From contig NZ_QZEY01000004.1 in assembly GCF_003594875.1 (NCBI RefSeq), positions 496,001 to 560,000 of the forward strand: a DNA stretch of 64,000 bases. The letters are read 5' to 3'. The translations under genes and the position numbers were made by a program. Under the pieces are notes generated by a model, which saw nothing but the letters and a program-made list of their open reading frames with translations, did not search any database and was not told where the DNA came from. Position 1 is the stretch's first letter. Every line of letters starts with the position of its first letter. This DNA is from Bailinhaonella thermotolerans. Lineage in GTDB: Bacteria; Actinomycetota; Actinomycetes; Streptosporangiales; Streptosporangiaceae. This document shows, in pieces, positions 50,203 to 58,503 of this stretch.

Positions 50203-50234
50203 GCCGTACGGCCTGAGCCCGCCGTACGGCTCAG
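50203..50234 (+). terminator. palindrome cluster after the IclR gene
   Basis: Two GCCGTACGGC palindromes (50203-50212, 50221-50230) are interleaved with CTGAGCC/GGCTCAG arms (50213-50219, 50228-50234), allowing alternative hairpins. The rest of the 250-bp gap to 50418 shows more CCGTACGG-like sequence and no gene. Confidence 0.4.
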
Positions 50235-50417
50235 CCGCGTCACCGTGCCGGGGCTTCCGCGTCGATCCCGCCGTGCCGTACGAGCGGGCCGATCCGGCGT
50301 GCCGTACGGCGTCAGCGGCGTGGGCCGGGACGGGGGCGGTGCGGGCCGGAAGGTTTTCGCGGTGTCGCGAAGAACAGGACTGGATCGCCGATATTCAGGA
50401 CGGCGGGCCGGGAGTGG

Positions 50418-50801
50418 TCAGGCGCAGGCGGTGTCGTGGTCGTCGCCGCCGGGGGCGGAGGTCAGGGCGGCGCGCAGCGCCTCCTCGACGGTGGGGTGGA
50501 CCCGCAGGTAGACGCACGCCTGGGTGAGCTCCATGATGTGGGCGGGCAGCGGCTGCAGGGCGGCCAGGTGGACCACGCCGCCGTGCCGGGTGACGTACAG
50601 GTGGGTGTTGAGCAGCACGCGCAGCCCCGTGCTGTCGATGAAGGTCAGCTCGCCCAGGTCGAAGACCAGGCTGTCGTCCCGCCGCCGCGCTTGGTGGACG
50701 TAGGCGTCGAACTCGGCCGCGGACGCGGCGTCCAGCTCCCCGACGACGCTGATCAGCGTCACCCCGGGCAGGTGCTGGTGGAAGATGCCGAGCGCCCGCA
50801 C
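50418..50801 (-). CDS. STAS-domain anti-sigma factor antagonist
   Basis: 127 residues. The STAS fold shows VTLISVVGELDAASAAEF, and the phosphorylation loop is FIDSTGLRVL with Ser57. Such proteins bind anti-sigma kinases when unphosphorylated and free a sigma factor, usually for stress responses. No anti-sigma kinase or sigma factor is adjacent, so the partner is elsewhere. GTG 50801 has AAGGGG 9 bp upstream. Confidence 0.88.
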   Translation of the reverse strand: MRALGIFHQHLPGVTLISVVGELDAASAAEFDAYVHQARRRDDSLVFDLGELTFIDSTGLRVLLNTHLYVTRHGGVVHLAALQPLPAHIMELTQACVYLRVHPTVEEALRAALTSAPGGDDHDTACA

Positions 50802-51013
50802 GACCCATCACCCCTTCGAGGGGACCGAAGCCGTCGCCTCGTTGATAGCCCACGGACGCGCGTTCGGGAACACCGCCCGGGCTGATCGTTCTCGCACCCC
50901 GCGCCGCGCCGGGGCCCGGCGGGCGTGGAAGGGGGGCCTGTTGCGGGAAAAGGCATCCGGCCGGCGCGGCCGTCGGGAAGGGTTGGGTCGGGCCCAGCCA
51001 GAGGTGGAGGATC

Positions 51014-51598
51014 ATGGACGAGATCGTGGAACGGTACCGCGCGCACGCCGGCGCCTTCGAGCGGAAGGTGGCCGGCGTGGTGCCGGGGCGGTGGGACGCC
51101 TCCTCGCCGTGCCCCCTGTGGACGGCGCGGGACGTGGTCGGCCACGTCGTGGACATGCACGGGGTCATGCTGCGGCCGTTCGGGCGCGGGCTGAGCCCCG
51201 CCCCGCCGGTCAAGGAGGACCCGCTGGGGGCCTTCCGCGCCGCGCGGGCCGACGTGGAGGCGGTGCTCGCCGACCCCGCGCGGGCGGCGGCCGCGGTCGA
51301 GACGCCGGGCGGCCGGATGACCTTCGCCGAGCACGTGGACCAGGTGGTCAGCGACGACATGGTGATCCACGGATGGGACCTGGCGCGCGCCACCGGCCAG
51401 GACGAGACGATCGACCCCGCCGACGTCGAGCGCATGTGGGCCGACGCCCGGTCCATCCCCGCCGACCTGGTCGAACGCCTCCGCACCCCCGGCGCCTTCG
51501 GCCCCGGCGTCGAGATCCTGGGTCCCGAGGTCCCCCTCCCCCCGGACGCCCCGCTCCAGCACCGCCTCCTCGCCTTCTTCGGCCGCGACCCCCGCTGA
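51014..51598 (+). CDS. mycothiol-dependent maleylpyruvate isomerase-family protein
   Basis: 194 residues of the TIGR03086/MDMPI N-terminal (DinB-like four-helix) family. It has the pattern CPLWTARDVVGHVVDMH and the later DDMVIHGWDLARATGQ; histidines in these helices usually bind a metal. Members use or are thought to use mycothiol as a cofactor, in line with an actinobacterial host. ATG 51014 follows GGTGGAGG. It is divergent from the STAS gene and has no enzymatic neighbours to indicate a substrate. Confidence 0.82.
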   Translation: MDEIVERYRAHAGAFERKVAGVVPGRWDASSPCPLWTARDVVGHVVDMHGVMLRPFGRGLSPAPPVKEDPLGAFRAARADVEAVLADPARAAAAVETPGGRMTFAEHVDQVVSDDMVIHGWDLARATGQDETIDPADVERMWADARSIPADLVERLRTPGAFGPGVEILGPEVPLPPDAPLQHRLLAFFGRDPR

Positions 51599-51606
51599 GC
51601 CGTACT

Positions 51607-51654
51607 GCCCGCCGGGGTCCGTCCCGTACGGCCCGCCGCGGTCCGTCCCGCGCG
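51607..51654 (+). repeat. 24-bp tandem duplication
   Basis: Two adjacent 24-bp units (51607-51630 and 51631-51654), each beginning GCCCGCCG, match at 21 of 24 positions. They lie between the isomerase-family gene and the convergent AraC gene. Confidence 0.65.
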
Positions 51655-51695
51655 GTCCCTTGCCTCGCCCCCGAGCCGGGCGGGCCGCTCGGGCG

Positions 51696-52442
51696 TCAGC
51701 GGTGGGAGCCGGGGGTGTGGCCGAAGGCGCGGCGGAAGGCGTCGATGAACGCGCTGGCCGAGGACCAGCCGCAGGCGTGCGCGACGGCGGTGACCGGGAC
51801 GCCGTCGGACAGGAGGGGCAGGGCGTGGGAGAGGCGCAGCCGGGTGCGCCATTCCGGGAACGTCATGCCGAGGTCGGCGCGGAACAGCCGGGTCAGGGTG
51901 CGGTCGCTCGCCCCGACCTGGCGGCCCAGCTCGGCGAGCGTCCGGCCGTCGGCGGGGTCCGCGGCGAGGATCCCGCACAGCGCGCGCAGCCGGGGGTCGG
52001 CGGGCGCGGGGAGGTGCACGGGCGCGCGGGGCGCGGCGCGGAGCCGGTCCACCAGGACGGCGCGCAGGCGCTCGTGCTCGGGCGTCGCGGCGGCCTCGCG
52101 CGTGCAGGCGAGGATCAGTTCGCGCAGCAGCGGCTCGACGCTCAGGACGGCCGGTTCCCCCGTGCTCAGCGGATCGTCGCCCCCCGGGGCGGCGCGGGGG
52201 ACGCCGACCAGGTGGAGTTCCAGGTCGCCGTGGGAGCGGTGCGCGTGCACGGTCCCGGCGGGGACCCAGATCGCGCAGCTCGCCGGGGCCACCCACGAGC
52301 CCGCGCCGGTCGTGATCGCGAGGACGCCGCGGGCGGCGTACACCACCTGGTGATCGTCGTGGCGGTGGGCGTCGATGGCCTCGCCGGGCGCGAGCCGCTG
52401 CGCGCGCGTCGGCGCGACGGGAGTGTGGCGGATTTCCGGCAT
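51696..52442 (-). CDS. AraC-family regulator with cupin sensor
   Basis: 248 residues: an N-terminal cupin (AHRHDDHQVVYAARGVLAI, VPAGTVHAHR) and C-terminal double HTH (LGRQVGASDRTLTRLFRADL, VAHACGWSSASAFIDAFRRA, FGHTPGSHR). ATG 52442 is 54 bp from the divergent MFS gene, which it probably regulates. This layout with an adjacent efflux pump is common. Confidence 0.9.
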   Translation of the reverse strand: MPEIRHTPVAPTRAQRLAPGEAIDAHRHDDHQVVYAARGVLAITTGAGSWVAPASCAIWVPAGTVHAHRSHGDLELHLVGVPRAAPGGDDPLSTGEPAVLSVEPLLRELILACTREAAATPEHERLRAVLVDRLRAAPRAPVHLPAPADPRLRALCGILAADPADGRTLAELGRQVGASDRTLTRLFRADLGMTFPEWRTRLRLSHALPLLSDGVPVTAVAHACGWSSASAFIDAFRRAFGHTPGSHR

Positions 52443-52496
52443 CGGTTGTCACTTTATCGGAAGCACGACAAAAGGCTCGTCAGCCACCATGACCGG

Positions 52497-53633
52497 GTGT
52501 TCCGCAACAAACCCATCGTCCTGTTGTCCGCCGGTCACGCCTGCGTGGACGTCTACCAGGGGGCCGTGGCCGCGCTCGTCCCGTTCTTCGCCGCCGAGCG
52601 GGAGTACGGCTACGCGGCGGTCTCCGGGCTCGTGCTCGCGGCGTCGCTGGCGTCCTCGGTGGTGCAGCCCCTGTTCGGCGTGCTGACCGACCGATGGGCG
52701 ATGCCCTGGCTGCTGCCGGTGAGCACGTTCCTGGGCGGCGCCGGCGTCGCGCTCAGCGGCCTGTCCGGGTCGTACGCGCTGACCCTCGCGTTCGCCGCCC
52801 TGTCCGGGATCGGCGTCGCCGCCTACCACCCCGAGGCCGCCCGCGTCGCCAAGATCGCCTCCCGGGGGAGCCACACCGCCATGGGCTGGTTCTCCCTCGG
52901 CGGCAACCTCGGCTTCGCCGCCGCGCCGCTCCTGGTCGCCGCCGTCGTGTCGGCGGGCGGCCTCCGGCTGTCGCCGCTGCTGGTCGTGCCCGCCCTCGCC
53001 GGGAGCGCGCTGTGCCTGCCGGTCCTGCGCGCCCTGGCCCCGGCCGGCCGTACCCGGTCCGCCGGCGCCGTCGGCGCGGACGACTGGCCGTCGTTCCTGC
53101 GGCTGTCGCTGGTGGTGGTCTCCCGGTCGATCGTCTTCCTCGGCCTGAGCACGTTCATCTCGCTCCACGCGCAGGACCGCGCCGGGGGCGTCCACGCGGG
53201 CACCGCCGCCCTGTTCGTCCTCTACCTGGGCGGGGCGGCCGGCACCGTCCTCGGCGGAGCCCTGGCCGACCGGTGGGGGCGGGTGGCCGTGGCCCGCCGT
53301 TCCTGCCTGCTGACCGCCGTGGCCGTCGCGGGCGTCGTGTTCGTCCCCGGCCCCGCGTTCTACCTGTTCACGGCCCTGGCCTCGGCCGGTCTGTACATCC
53401 CCTTCTCGCTCCAGGTCACCCTCGCCCAGGACTACCTGCCCACCCGCGCCGGCACCGCCGCGGGCGTCACCCTGGGGCTGACCGTCAGCGTCGGCGGCCT
53501 GACGGCCCCCGTCCTCGGCGCCCTCGCCGACGCCACCACCCTCCAGACCGCCCTGGCCCCCCTCATCCTCCTCCCCGTGGCCTCCCGCCTCCTCTTCACC
53601 GCCCTCAGGGAGCCCGTCGCGGCCCCCGCCTGA
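52497..53633 (+). CDS. MFS transporter, Fsr (fosmidomycin resistance)-like
   Basis: 378 residues with about 12 hydrophobic segments. LLSAGHACVDVYQGAVAALVPFF and AYHPEAARVAKIAS resemble Fsr-type exporters, and GALADRWGRVAVARR is an MFS loop. The best start is GTG 52497; no strong ribosome site precedes it, so initiation may be leaderless or further upstream. Control by the divergent AraC protein is likely. The resistance label is from family similarity only. Confidence 0.82.
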   Translation: MFRNKPIVLLSAGHACVDVYQGAVAALVPFFAAEREYGYAAVSGLVLAASLASSVVQPLFGVLTDRWAMPWLLPVSTFLGGAGVALSGLSGSYALTLAFAALSGIGVAAYHPEAARVAKIASRGSHTAMGWFSLGGNLGFAAAPLLVAAVVSAGGLRLSPLLVVPALAGSALCLPVLRALAPAGRTRSAGAVGADDWPSFLRLSLVVVSRSIVFLGLSTFISLHAQDRAGGVHAGTAALFVLYLGGAAGTVLGGALADRWGRVAVARRSCLLTAVAVAGVVFVPGPAFYLFTALASAGLYIPFSLQVTLAQDYLPTRAGTAAGVTLGLTVSVGGLTAPVLGALADATTLQTALAPLILLPVASRLLFTALREPVAAPA

Positions 53634-53954
53634 GCGGGGGATCCTCACCCGCCCGGTCATCCGTACGGCCTGAGCCCGTCCCCCTGACGGTGAACCGGAC
53701 GACCGGGATCCGCCGGCCGACCCCGGCGTATCCCTCCTCGGTGCCGTCCACGCGAGCGCCCGCTTCCACCCCGCCCGCTTCCACCTCTCCGGCCTCGCCC
53801 CGCGCCCGCGCGTCCCCATGCCGCGACCCTGGATCGCCACCCTCCCGCACGGGGCTCCCGGGCCGCACCCGCCGGTGACGCGCCGTCACCAGGGCGGCCC
53901 CGCGGGGGCGTGATGATCTTGCCGGAAAGGGCCGGGTTTGTCGGCGGGGGTCGC

Positions 53955-53960
53955 TAGATT
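53955..53960 (+). promoter_or_regulatory. candidate -10 (TAGATT) of the SWIM-vWA-MoxR operon
   Basis: The 388-bp gap 53634-54021 has no gene I can support; it contains a GC-rich stretch with CCGTACGG at 53661 and, near its end, TAGATT at 53955-53960, a good actinobacterial -10. No clear -35 is visible at 16-19 bp. It is 62 bp before the first gene of the five-gene operon. Confidence 0.35.
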
Positions 53961-54021
53961 CCGGGGATCATGAGCGGGCGCGACGGGCGGCCCGCCGTGC
54001 CGGGATTCCAGGAGGTCATGG

Positions 54022-54513
54022 GTGGAGGATGGGCTGTGGGCGCGGGGGAGCCTGGTCGGGGTGGGCCCGCCGGTGCGGGCCAGGAAGCTGGCCAAGGTGC
54101 CGTTCGTGGAGCTGGCCGACGGGCGGCTGCAGGGGGTGGTGTCCAGCGGGTCGGACATCGCGCGGGTCTACGTCTCGTCGATCTCGGCGGGTGAGCACGG
54201 GCTGAACTGCAGCACGAACAACAACCGGCCGTGCGGCGGGCTGCACGGCTCGGCGTGCAAGCACCTGCACGCGCTCATGGACGAGGCGGTCGCGCAGTAC
54301 GGCGCGGCGCGCGTCGCGCGGTACCTCAGGGTCGAGGGCGGGGAGGCCGCCTCCTCGGGGGCCGAGCTCATGCGGATGCTGGACGGGTCCGTGGAGCGGG
54401 AGTCGGCGGCGGTCGTGTTCAACCGCTTCCTGCGGCACCTGCGCTACCTGGAGACGCCGGTCACCACCGCGCCGCTGCCGGAGATGCAGTGGTTCCCGGG
54501 GGCGGTGGCCTGA
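54022..54513 (+). CDS. SWIM-like zinc-binding protein
   Basis: 163 residues. Cys63, Cys71, Cys79 and His81 (CSTNNNRPCGGLHGSACKHL) give a C-x7-C-x7-C-x-H arrangement close to a SWIM zinc finger, which usually binds nucleic acid or protein. The N-terminus RGSLVGVGPPVRARKLAKVP is basic. GGAGG at 54011-54015 fixes GTG 54022; a nearby ATG at 54018 is out of frame. It overlaps the next gene by one base. In E. coli the corresponding YehQ, as I recall, is a single longer SWIM protein; here the finger is on its own polypeptide. Confidence 0.78.
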   Translation: MEDGLWARGSLVGVGPPVRARKLAKVPFVELADGRLQGVVSSGSDIARVYVSSISAGEHGLNCSTNNNRPCGGLHGSACKHLHALMDEAVAQYGAARVARYLRVEGGEAASSGAELMRMLDGSVERESAAVVFNRFLRHLRYLETPVTTAPLPEMQWFPGAVA

Positions 54514-55880
54514 TGCCGCTCACGCATGACGCGCCCGGCGGCGTGGAGGCCGCGCTGGAGCTGGTGGCGGGGTTCGACGACGCGCTCGGGCACGGGTTCG
54601 CCCGGGTCGGGGAGGAGCAGGCGGCGGCGCTGCGGGCCTTCGGCGGCGCGCTGGCGGCGACGCCGCTGGGGAGCCGCGCGGGAGAGGCGGCCGAGAAGGT
54701 CGCGGCCGGGTCCGTCTCCGGCGACCACCTGACCGCGCTCGCCGCCGGGCGGGCGGCGCTGACCGGCGCCGTCCACGACGCGCTGCTCGCCGGACTGGAC
54801 GCCGCGCTCGGACGGGACCGGGCGGAGTGGACCGCCGCGACCGGGACCGGGGAGGCGGAGAACCTGCTCGGCGGGGCCCTCGCCTGGCTGCACGAACTGG
54901 CGATCACCGGGTGGCGCGGCGTCGGGCAGGACCTCGTCTCCGCGTCCGACCAGGTGATCGAGGCGCTGCTGGCCGACCCCGGGAAGCGGCGGCTCGCCGT
55001 GCTGCTCGACGGGCTCGCCGCCGAGCTGCGCGCGGTGTGCCCGCTCGCCCCGGCCGTGGAACCGCCCGCCCGCCGCTGGGCGGACCTGTGGACCCGGGCC
55101 GTGCTGCTCTCGCGGGGCATCCCGGAGGCCGGTCCCGCCGAGGAGGTGACCGGGCGGCTGCTGGTGCTCGGGGCGGACGTCCACGAGCACGGCACCGCCG
55201 TGCAGGTCCGCGTCCACGGCGTGCTGGAGCGCGGCGAGGGGACGCCGGACCTGCTGGTGCGCACGAGCGTGGCCGCCGCCAAGGTGGACACGATCATCGG
55301 CCCGGCCGTGTGGAAGCTGCTGGCCGGCTTCCCGGTGCTGCTGACCGCGCTGGCCGAGCGGCGCGCCCTGGAGGTCACGGGCATGCCGTTGCTGCCGGGA
55401 GGCGACCTCGTGTGGCACGAGGACCGCGCCAGGACCGGCGAGGAGGCCGACCCGTTCACGGTCGCGCGGGTACGGCTCGCGACGGCGGCCGCCCCCGCCG
55501 TGCCCCCGCTGGACCGGCACCCGGTGGCGATCGCCGAACCCATCCTGCTGGAGGGGTACACGGCGCGGGCCGGGGACGGCGGGACGGTCTTCGAGCTGGG
55601 CGACCTGACGCTGGACGTCATGTCCGGGGCCCCGTGCGGGCCGATCACGGCGGACCTCGCCGGCCGGTCCACCGCGTGCGTCGGCCTGGTCCTGTGGGAC
55701 GCCGGCCGGTGGCGCCTGCGCCCGCTCGCCGTCCAGGCGACGGTCAAGCGCGCCACGGTCACCGCGTGCACCGGGGACTGGGCGCTGGGCCCGACCGACC
55801 CCAAGGTCGCCAAGGCCGAGGCCAAGTCGGACGCGGTCGCGGTGCTGCGCGAGCGGGCGGGACGGTTGCTGCGGAAATGA
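54513..55880 (+). CDS. YehQ-like partner protein of unknown function
   Basis: 455 residues, soluble, largely helical in the first half (AAALELVAGFDDALGHGFAR) and beta-rich later. I see no catalytic motif. ATG 54513 overlaps the SWIM gene stop and its own stop overlaps the vWA start, so it is an obligate member of the operon. By position and length it probably equals the C-terminal body of YehQ-like proteins with its zinc finger split off; that is inference. WRLRPLAVQATVKRATVT near the end is a conserved-looking strand pair. Confidence 0.7.
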   Translation: MPLTHDAPGGVEAALELVAGFDDALGHGFARVGEEQAAALRAFGGALAATPLGSRAGEAAEKVAAGSVSGDHLTALAAGRAALTGAVHDALLAGLDAALGRDRAEWTAATGTGEAENLLGGALAWLHELAITGWRGVGQDLVSASDQVIEALLADPGKRRLAVLLDGLAAELRAVCPLAPAVEPPARRWADLWTRAVLLSRGIPEAGPAEEVTGRLLVLGADVHEHGTAVQVRVHGVLERGEGTPDLLVRTSVAAAKVDTIIGPAVWKLLAGFPVLLTALAERRALEVTGMPLLPGGDLVWHEDRARTGEEADPFTVARVRLATAAAPAVPPLDRHPVAIAEPILLEGYTARAGDGGTVFELGDLTLDVMSGAPCGPITADLAGRSTACVGLVLWDAGRWRLRPLAVQATVKRATVTACTGDWALGPTDPKVAKAEAKSDAVAVLRERAGRLLRK

Positions 55881-57343
55881 CCGACATCTCCCCTGACGAG
55901 AACCGCCGTCAGCTCCTCTACTGGCGGCTGCTGGCGCGCCTGTTCGACCACGAGGAGCACGCGTCGCTGGAGCGGGCGAGCCTGGCGGTGGTCGAGGATC
56001 TCGGCCTGCCCCCGGCGCTGCTCGACCCCGCCGTGTCCCTGGACAACCTCGTGCAGCGCTTCCCCGACCTGGGCGACGAGCTGCGCGGCCTGATGGTCGC
56101 CGACGAGCGGGACCCGGGGACGCGCGTACGGCGGGCCGCCCTCGTCTCCAAGCTGATGCTCAACCTGTTCGCGACGGGCGCCGGCAACGTGACCGCGGCC
56201 CAGCTCGCCACCTGGCAGCAGGACGCCGCCTGGTTCGAGTGCGCGATGGGCCGGGCCCCCGGCGGCCTGCGCGGCCGTACGGCGGGCGGCGGCCTGCCGG
56301 CGGGCCCCGGCGACGGGGCCGGTGATGGGGCCGGTGATGGGGCCGGTGAGGGGTCCGGCGGCGGCCAGGACCAGGGACGGGGCCCGGGCGGCCCCGGCGG
56401 CGAGGCCACCCGCGGCGCCGGCCCGGGCAGCGGCTTCGACCTCGGCCCCGGGGTCGAGGAGGAGCTGCGCAGGCTGCTCGCCGGCCTGGAGGGCGACCTC
56501 GTGCGGCGGATGCGCCTGCGCGAGGTCCTGGCCGACCCCGCCCTCGCGCGGCAGCTCACCCCCAGCATGTCCCTGGTCGAGCAGCTCCTGCGCGACAAGT
56601 CCAACCTGTCCGGGGTCGCGCTGGCCAACGCCAAGGCGCTGATCCGCAGGTTCGTGGACGAGGTCGCGGAGGTCCTCAAGACGCAGGTGGAGAAGACCAG
56701 CGTGGGACAGCTCGACCGGTCGGTGCCGCCCAAGCGGGTGTTCCGCAACCTCGACCTGGACCGGACGATCTGGAAGAACCTCACCAACTGGAGCCCCGAG
56801 GACCAGCGGCTCTACGTGGACCGGCTCTTCTACCGGCACACCGCCCGCCGTACGACCCCGGCGAAGCTGATCGTGGTCGTGGACCAGTCCGGGTCGATGG
56901 TGGACGCGATGGTCAACTGCACCATCCTCGCGTCGATCTTCGCCGGCCTGCCCAAGGTGGACGTGCACCTCGTGGCGTACGACACGCGGGCGCTGGACCT
57001 GACGCCGTGGGTGCACGACCCGTTCGAGGTGCTGCTGCGCACGACGCTGGGCGGCGGCACCGACGGCACGGTGGCGATGGCGCTGGCCAGGCCCAAGATC
57101 TCCGATCCGCGCAACACCGTGCTCGTGTGGATCTCCGACTTCTACGACAACCGCGAGCTGTACCGCGACTTCGAGGCCGTGCACCGCTCCGGGGTGAAGT
57201 TCATCCCGGTCGGCTCCGTGAACAGCTCGGGCCACCAGAGCGTGGACCCGTGGTTCCGGCAGCGCCTCAAGGACCTCGGCACGCCCGTGATCTCGGGCCA
57301 CATCCGCAAGCTCGTGGCCGAGCTCAAGAACTTCCTGACCTGA
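55877..57343 (+). CDS. von Willebrand factor A-domain protein (YehP/CoxE-like)
   Basis: 488 residues. The C-terminal vWA domain has a full metal-ion-dependent adhesion site: Asp336-x-Ser338-x-Ser340 in VVDQSGSM, Thr395/Thr398 in GGGTDGTV, and Asp421 in WISDFYD. The N-terminal 140 residues are helical; a Gly-rich linker (residues about 140-190, with GDGAGDGAG repeats) separates them from a helical block containing LREVLADPALARQLTPS. MoxR ATPases typically work with such vWA proteins as cofactors or substrate recruiters. ATG 55877 overlaps the previous stop. Confidence 0.9.
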   Translation: MTDISPDENRRQLLYWRLLARLFDHEEHASLERASLAVVEDLGLPPALLDPAVSLDNLVQRFPDLGDELRGLMVADERDPGTRVRRAALVSKLMLNLFATGAGNVTAAQLATWQQDAAWFECAMGRAPGGLRGRTAGGGLPAGPGDGAGDGAGDGAGEGSGGGQDQGRGPGGPGGEATRGAGPGSGFDLGPGVEEELRRLLAGLEGDLVRRMRLREVLADPALARQLTPSMSLVEQLLRDKSNLSGVALANAKALIRRFVDEVAEVLKTQVEKTSVGQLDRSVPPKRVFRNLDLDRTIWKNLTNWSPEDQRLYVDRLFYRHTARRTTPAKLIVVVDQSGSMVDAMVNCTILASIFAGLPKVDVHLVAYDTRALDLTPWVHDPFEVLLRTTLGGGTDGTVAMALARPKISDPRNTVLVWISDFYDNRELYRDFEAVHRSGVKFIPVGSVNSSGHQSVDPWFRQRLKDLGTPVISGHIRKLVAELKNFLT

Positions 57344-57402
57344 CCCCCCGCGCCCGGCCGGCCCGCGAGCCGGCCCGGCCCTCCGACAACCGGGAGACCC
57401 CT

Positions 57403-58503
57403 GTGCTTCGCGCCCCCGCAGAGATCAAGTTCGCCGACGAGCTCGACTACCTGGAGTCGATCGACGACGGCGCCAAGCCGTTCTCGTGGCGGCTCAGCCC
57501 CCGCATGGTGCGGCTGTTCATCCTGGGCTCCGAGCCCTCCGACGGCCTGGACCGCGAGATCGGCCAGAAGTGGTTCGGCGACCGTACCTTCGTCGAGCGG
57601 TCCATCGTGACGCTGGCCTCCGACCGCGGCCTGCTGCTGATCGGCGACCCCGGCACCGGCAAGAGCTGGCTGGCCGAACTGCTGGCCGCCGCGATCTGCC
57701 GCAACTCCACCCTGGTCGTGCAGGGCACGGCGGGCACGACCGAGGACCACATCAAGTACTCCTGGAACGTCTCCATGGTCATCGCCAAGGGCCAGTCCCG
57801 CGAGTCCATGATCCCCTCGCCGATCATGACGGCGATGGAGCGGGGCGTGATCGGCCGCTTCGAGGAGCTGACCCGCTCGACGAGCGACGTGCAGGACGCG
57901 CTGATCTCCATCCTGTCCGAGAAGTACGTGTCCATCCCCGAGCTGGACGACGACAACATCGTGTTCGCCCAGCCCGGCTTCTCGATCATCGCCACCGCCA
58001 ACAGCCGCGACCGGGGCGTCAATGACCTGTCCTCGGCGCTGAAGCGGCGCTTCAACTTCGTCCGCATCCCCGTCGTGACCAGCAAGAAGAGCGAGGCGGA
58101 GATCGTGCGGTTCCGCACCGAGGAACTGCTGCGCCGCCACCGCATCGAGCTGGACGTGCCGCCGACCCTGCTGGACATCCTGCTGCAGAGCTTCGCCGAC
58201 CTGCGCGCGGCCGCGGCCTCGGCGAACAGCGACGACGAGCGCCTGGAGTCCGCGCTGTCCACCGCCGAGCAGATCGGCGTGCTGGAGGACGCCATCCTGC
58301 ACAGCAACTTCTTCGGCGACAGCACGCTGCGGGCCGGGACCCTCGCCGGGTCGCTGGTCGGCTCGCTGGCCCGCCGCAGCCCGGAGGACCTGGCCATCCT
58401 CAACAAGTACTGGCACGGCGTGGTCGAGCCGCGCGCCCGCGAGGGCGGGGACTGGCAGGAGTTCCTCGACGGCGGCCGCCAGGCGATCGCGACCCTGTCG
58501 TGA
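57403..58503 (+). CDS. MoxR-family AAA+ ATPase (YehL subfamily)
   Basis: 366 residues. Walker A GDPGTGKS (residues 81-88), a Walker B-like IGRFEE (150-155), sensor 1 IIATANS (Asn200) and arginine finger in LKRRFNF (Arg215/216) are in order, with a C-terminal helical lid. MoxR proteins are chaperone-like remodelers that act with vWA partners. GTG 57403 follows GGGAGA; the 59-bp space before it is the only real gap in the operon. Its stop overlaps the DUF5682 gene. Confidence 0.92.
   Translation: MLRAPAEIKFADELDYLESIDDGAKPFSWRLSPRMVRLFILGSEPSDGLDREIGQKWFGDRTFVERSIVTLASDRGLLLIGDPGTGKSWLAELLAAAICRNSTLVVQGTAGTTEDHIKYSWNVSMVIAKGQSRESMIPSPIMTAMERGVIGRFEELTRSTSDVQDALISILSEKYVSIPELDDDNIVFAQPGFSIIATANSRDRGVNDLSSALKRRFNFVRIPVVTSKKSEAEIVRFRTEELLRRHRIELDVPPTLLDILLQSFADLRAAAASANSDDERLESALSTAEQIGVLEDAILHSNFFGDSTLRAGTLAGSLVGSLARRSPEDLAILNKYWHGVVEPRAREGGDWQEFLDGGRQAIATLS

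Noticed and set aside
53605-53889. A possible 94-residue gene on the minus strand in the gap before the MoxR operon
   Set aside because: It overlaps the MFS 3' end, has Arg/Gly-rich shadow-like composition, and shows neither a ribosome site nor a motif.
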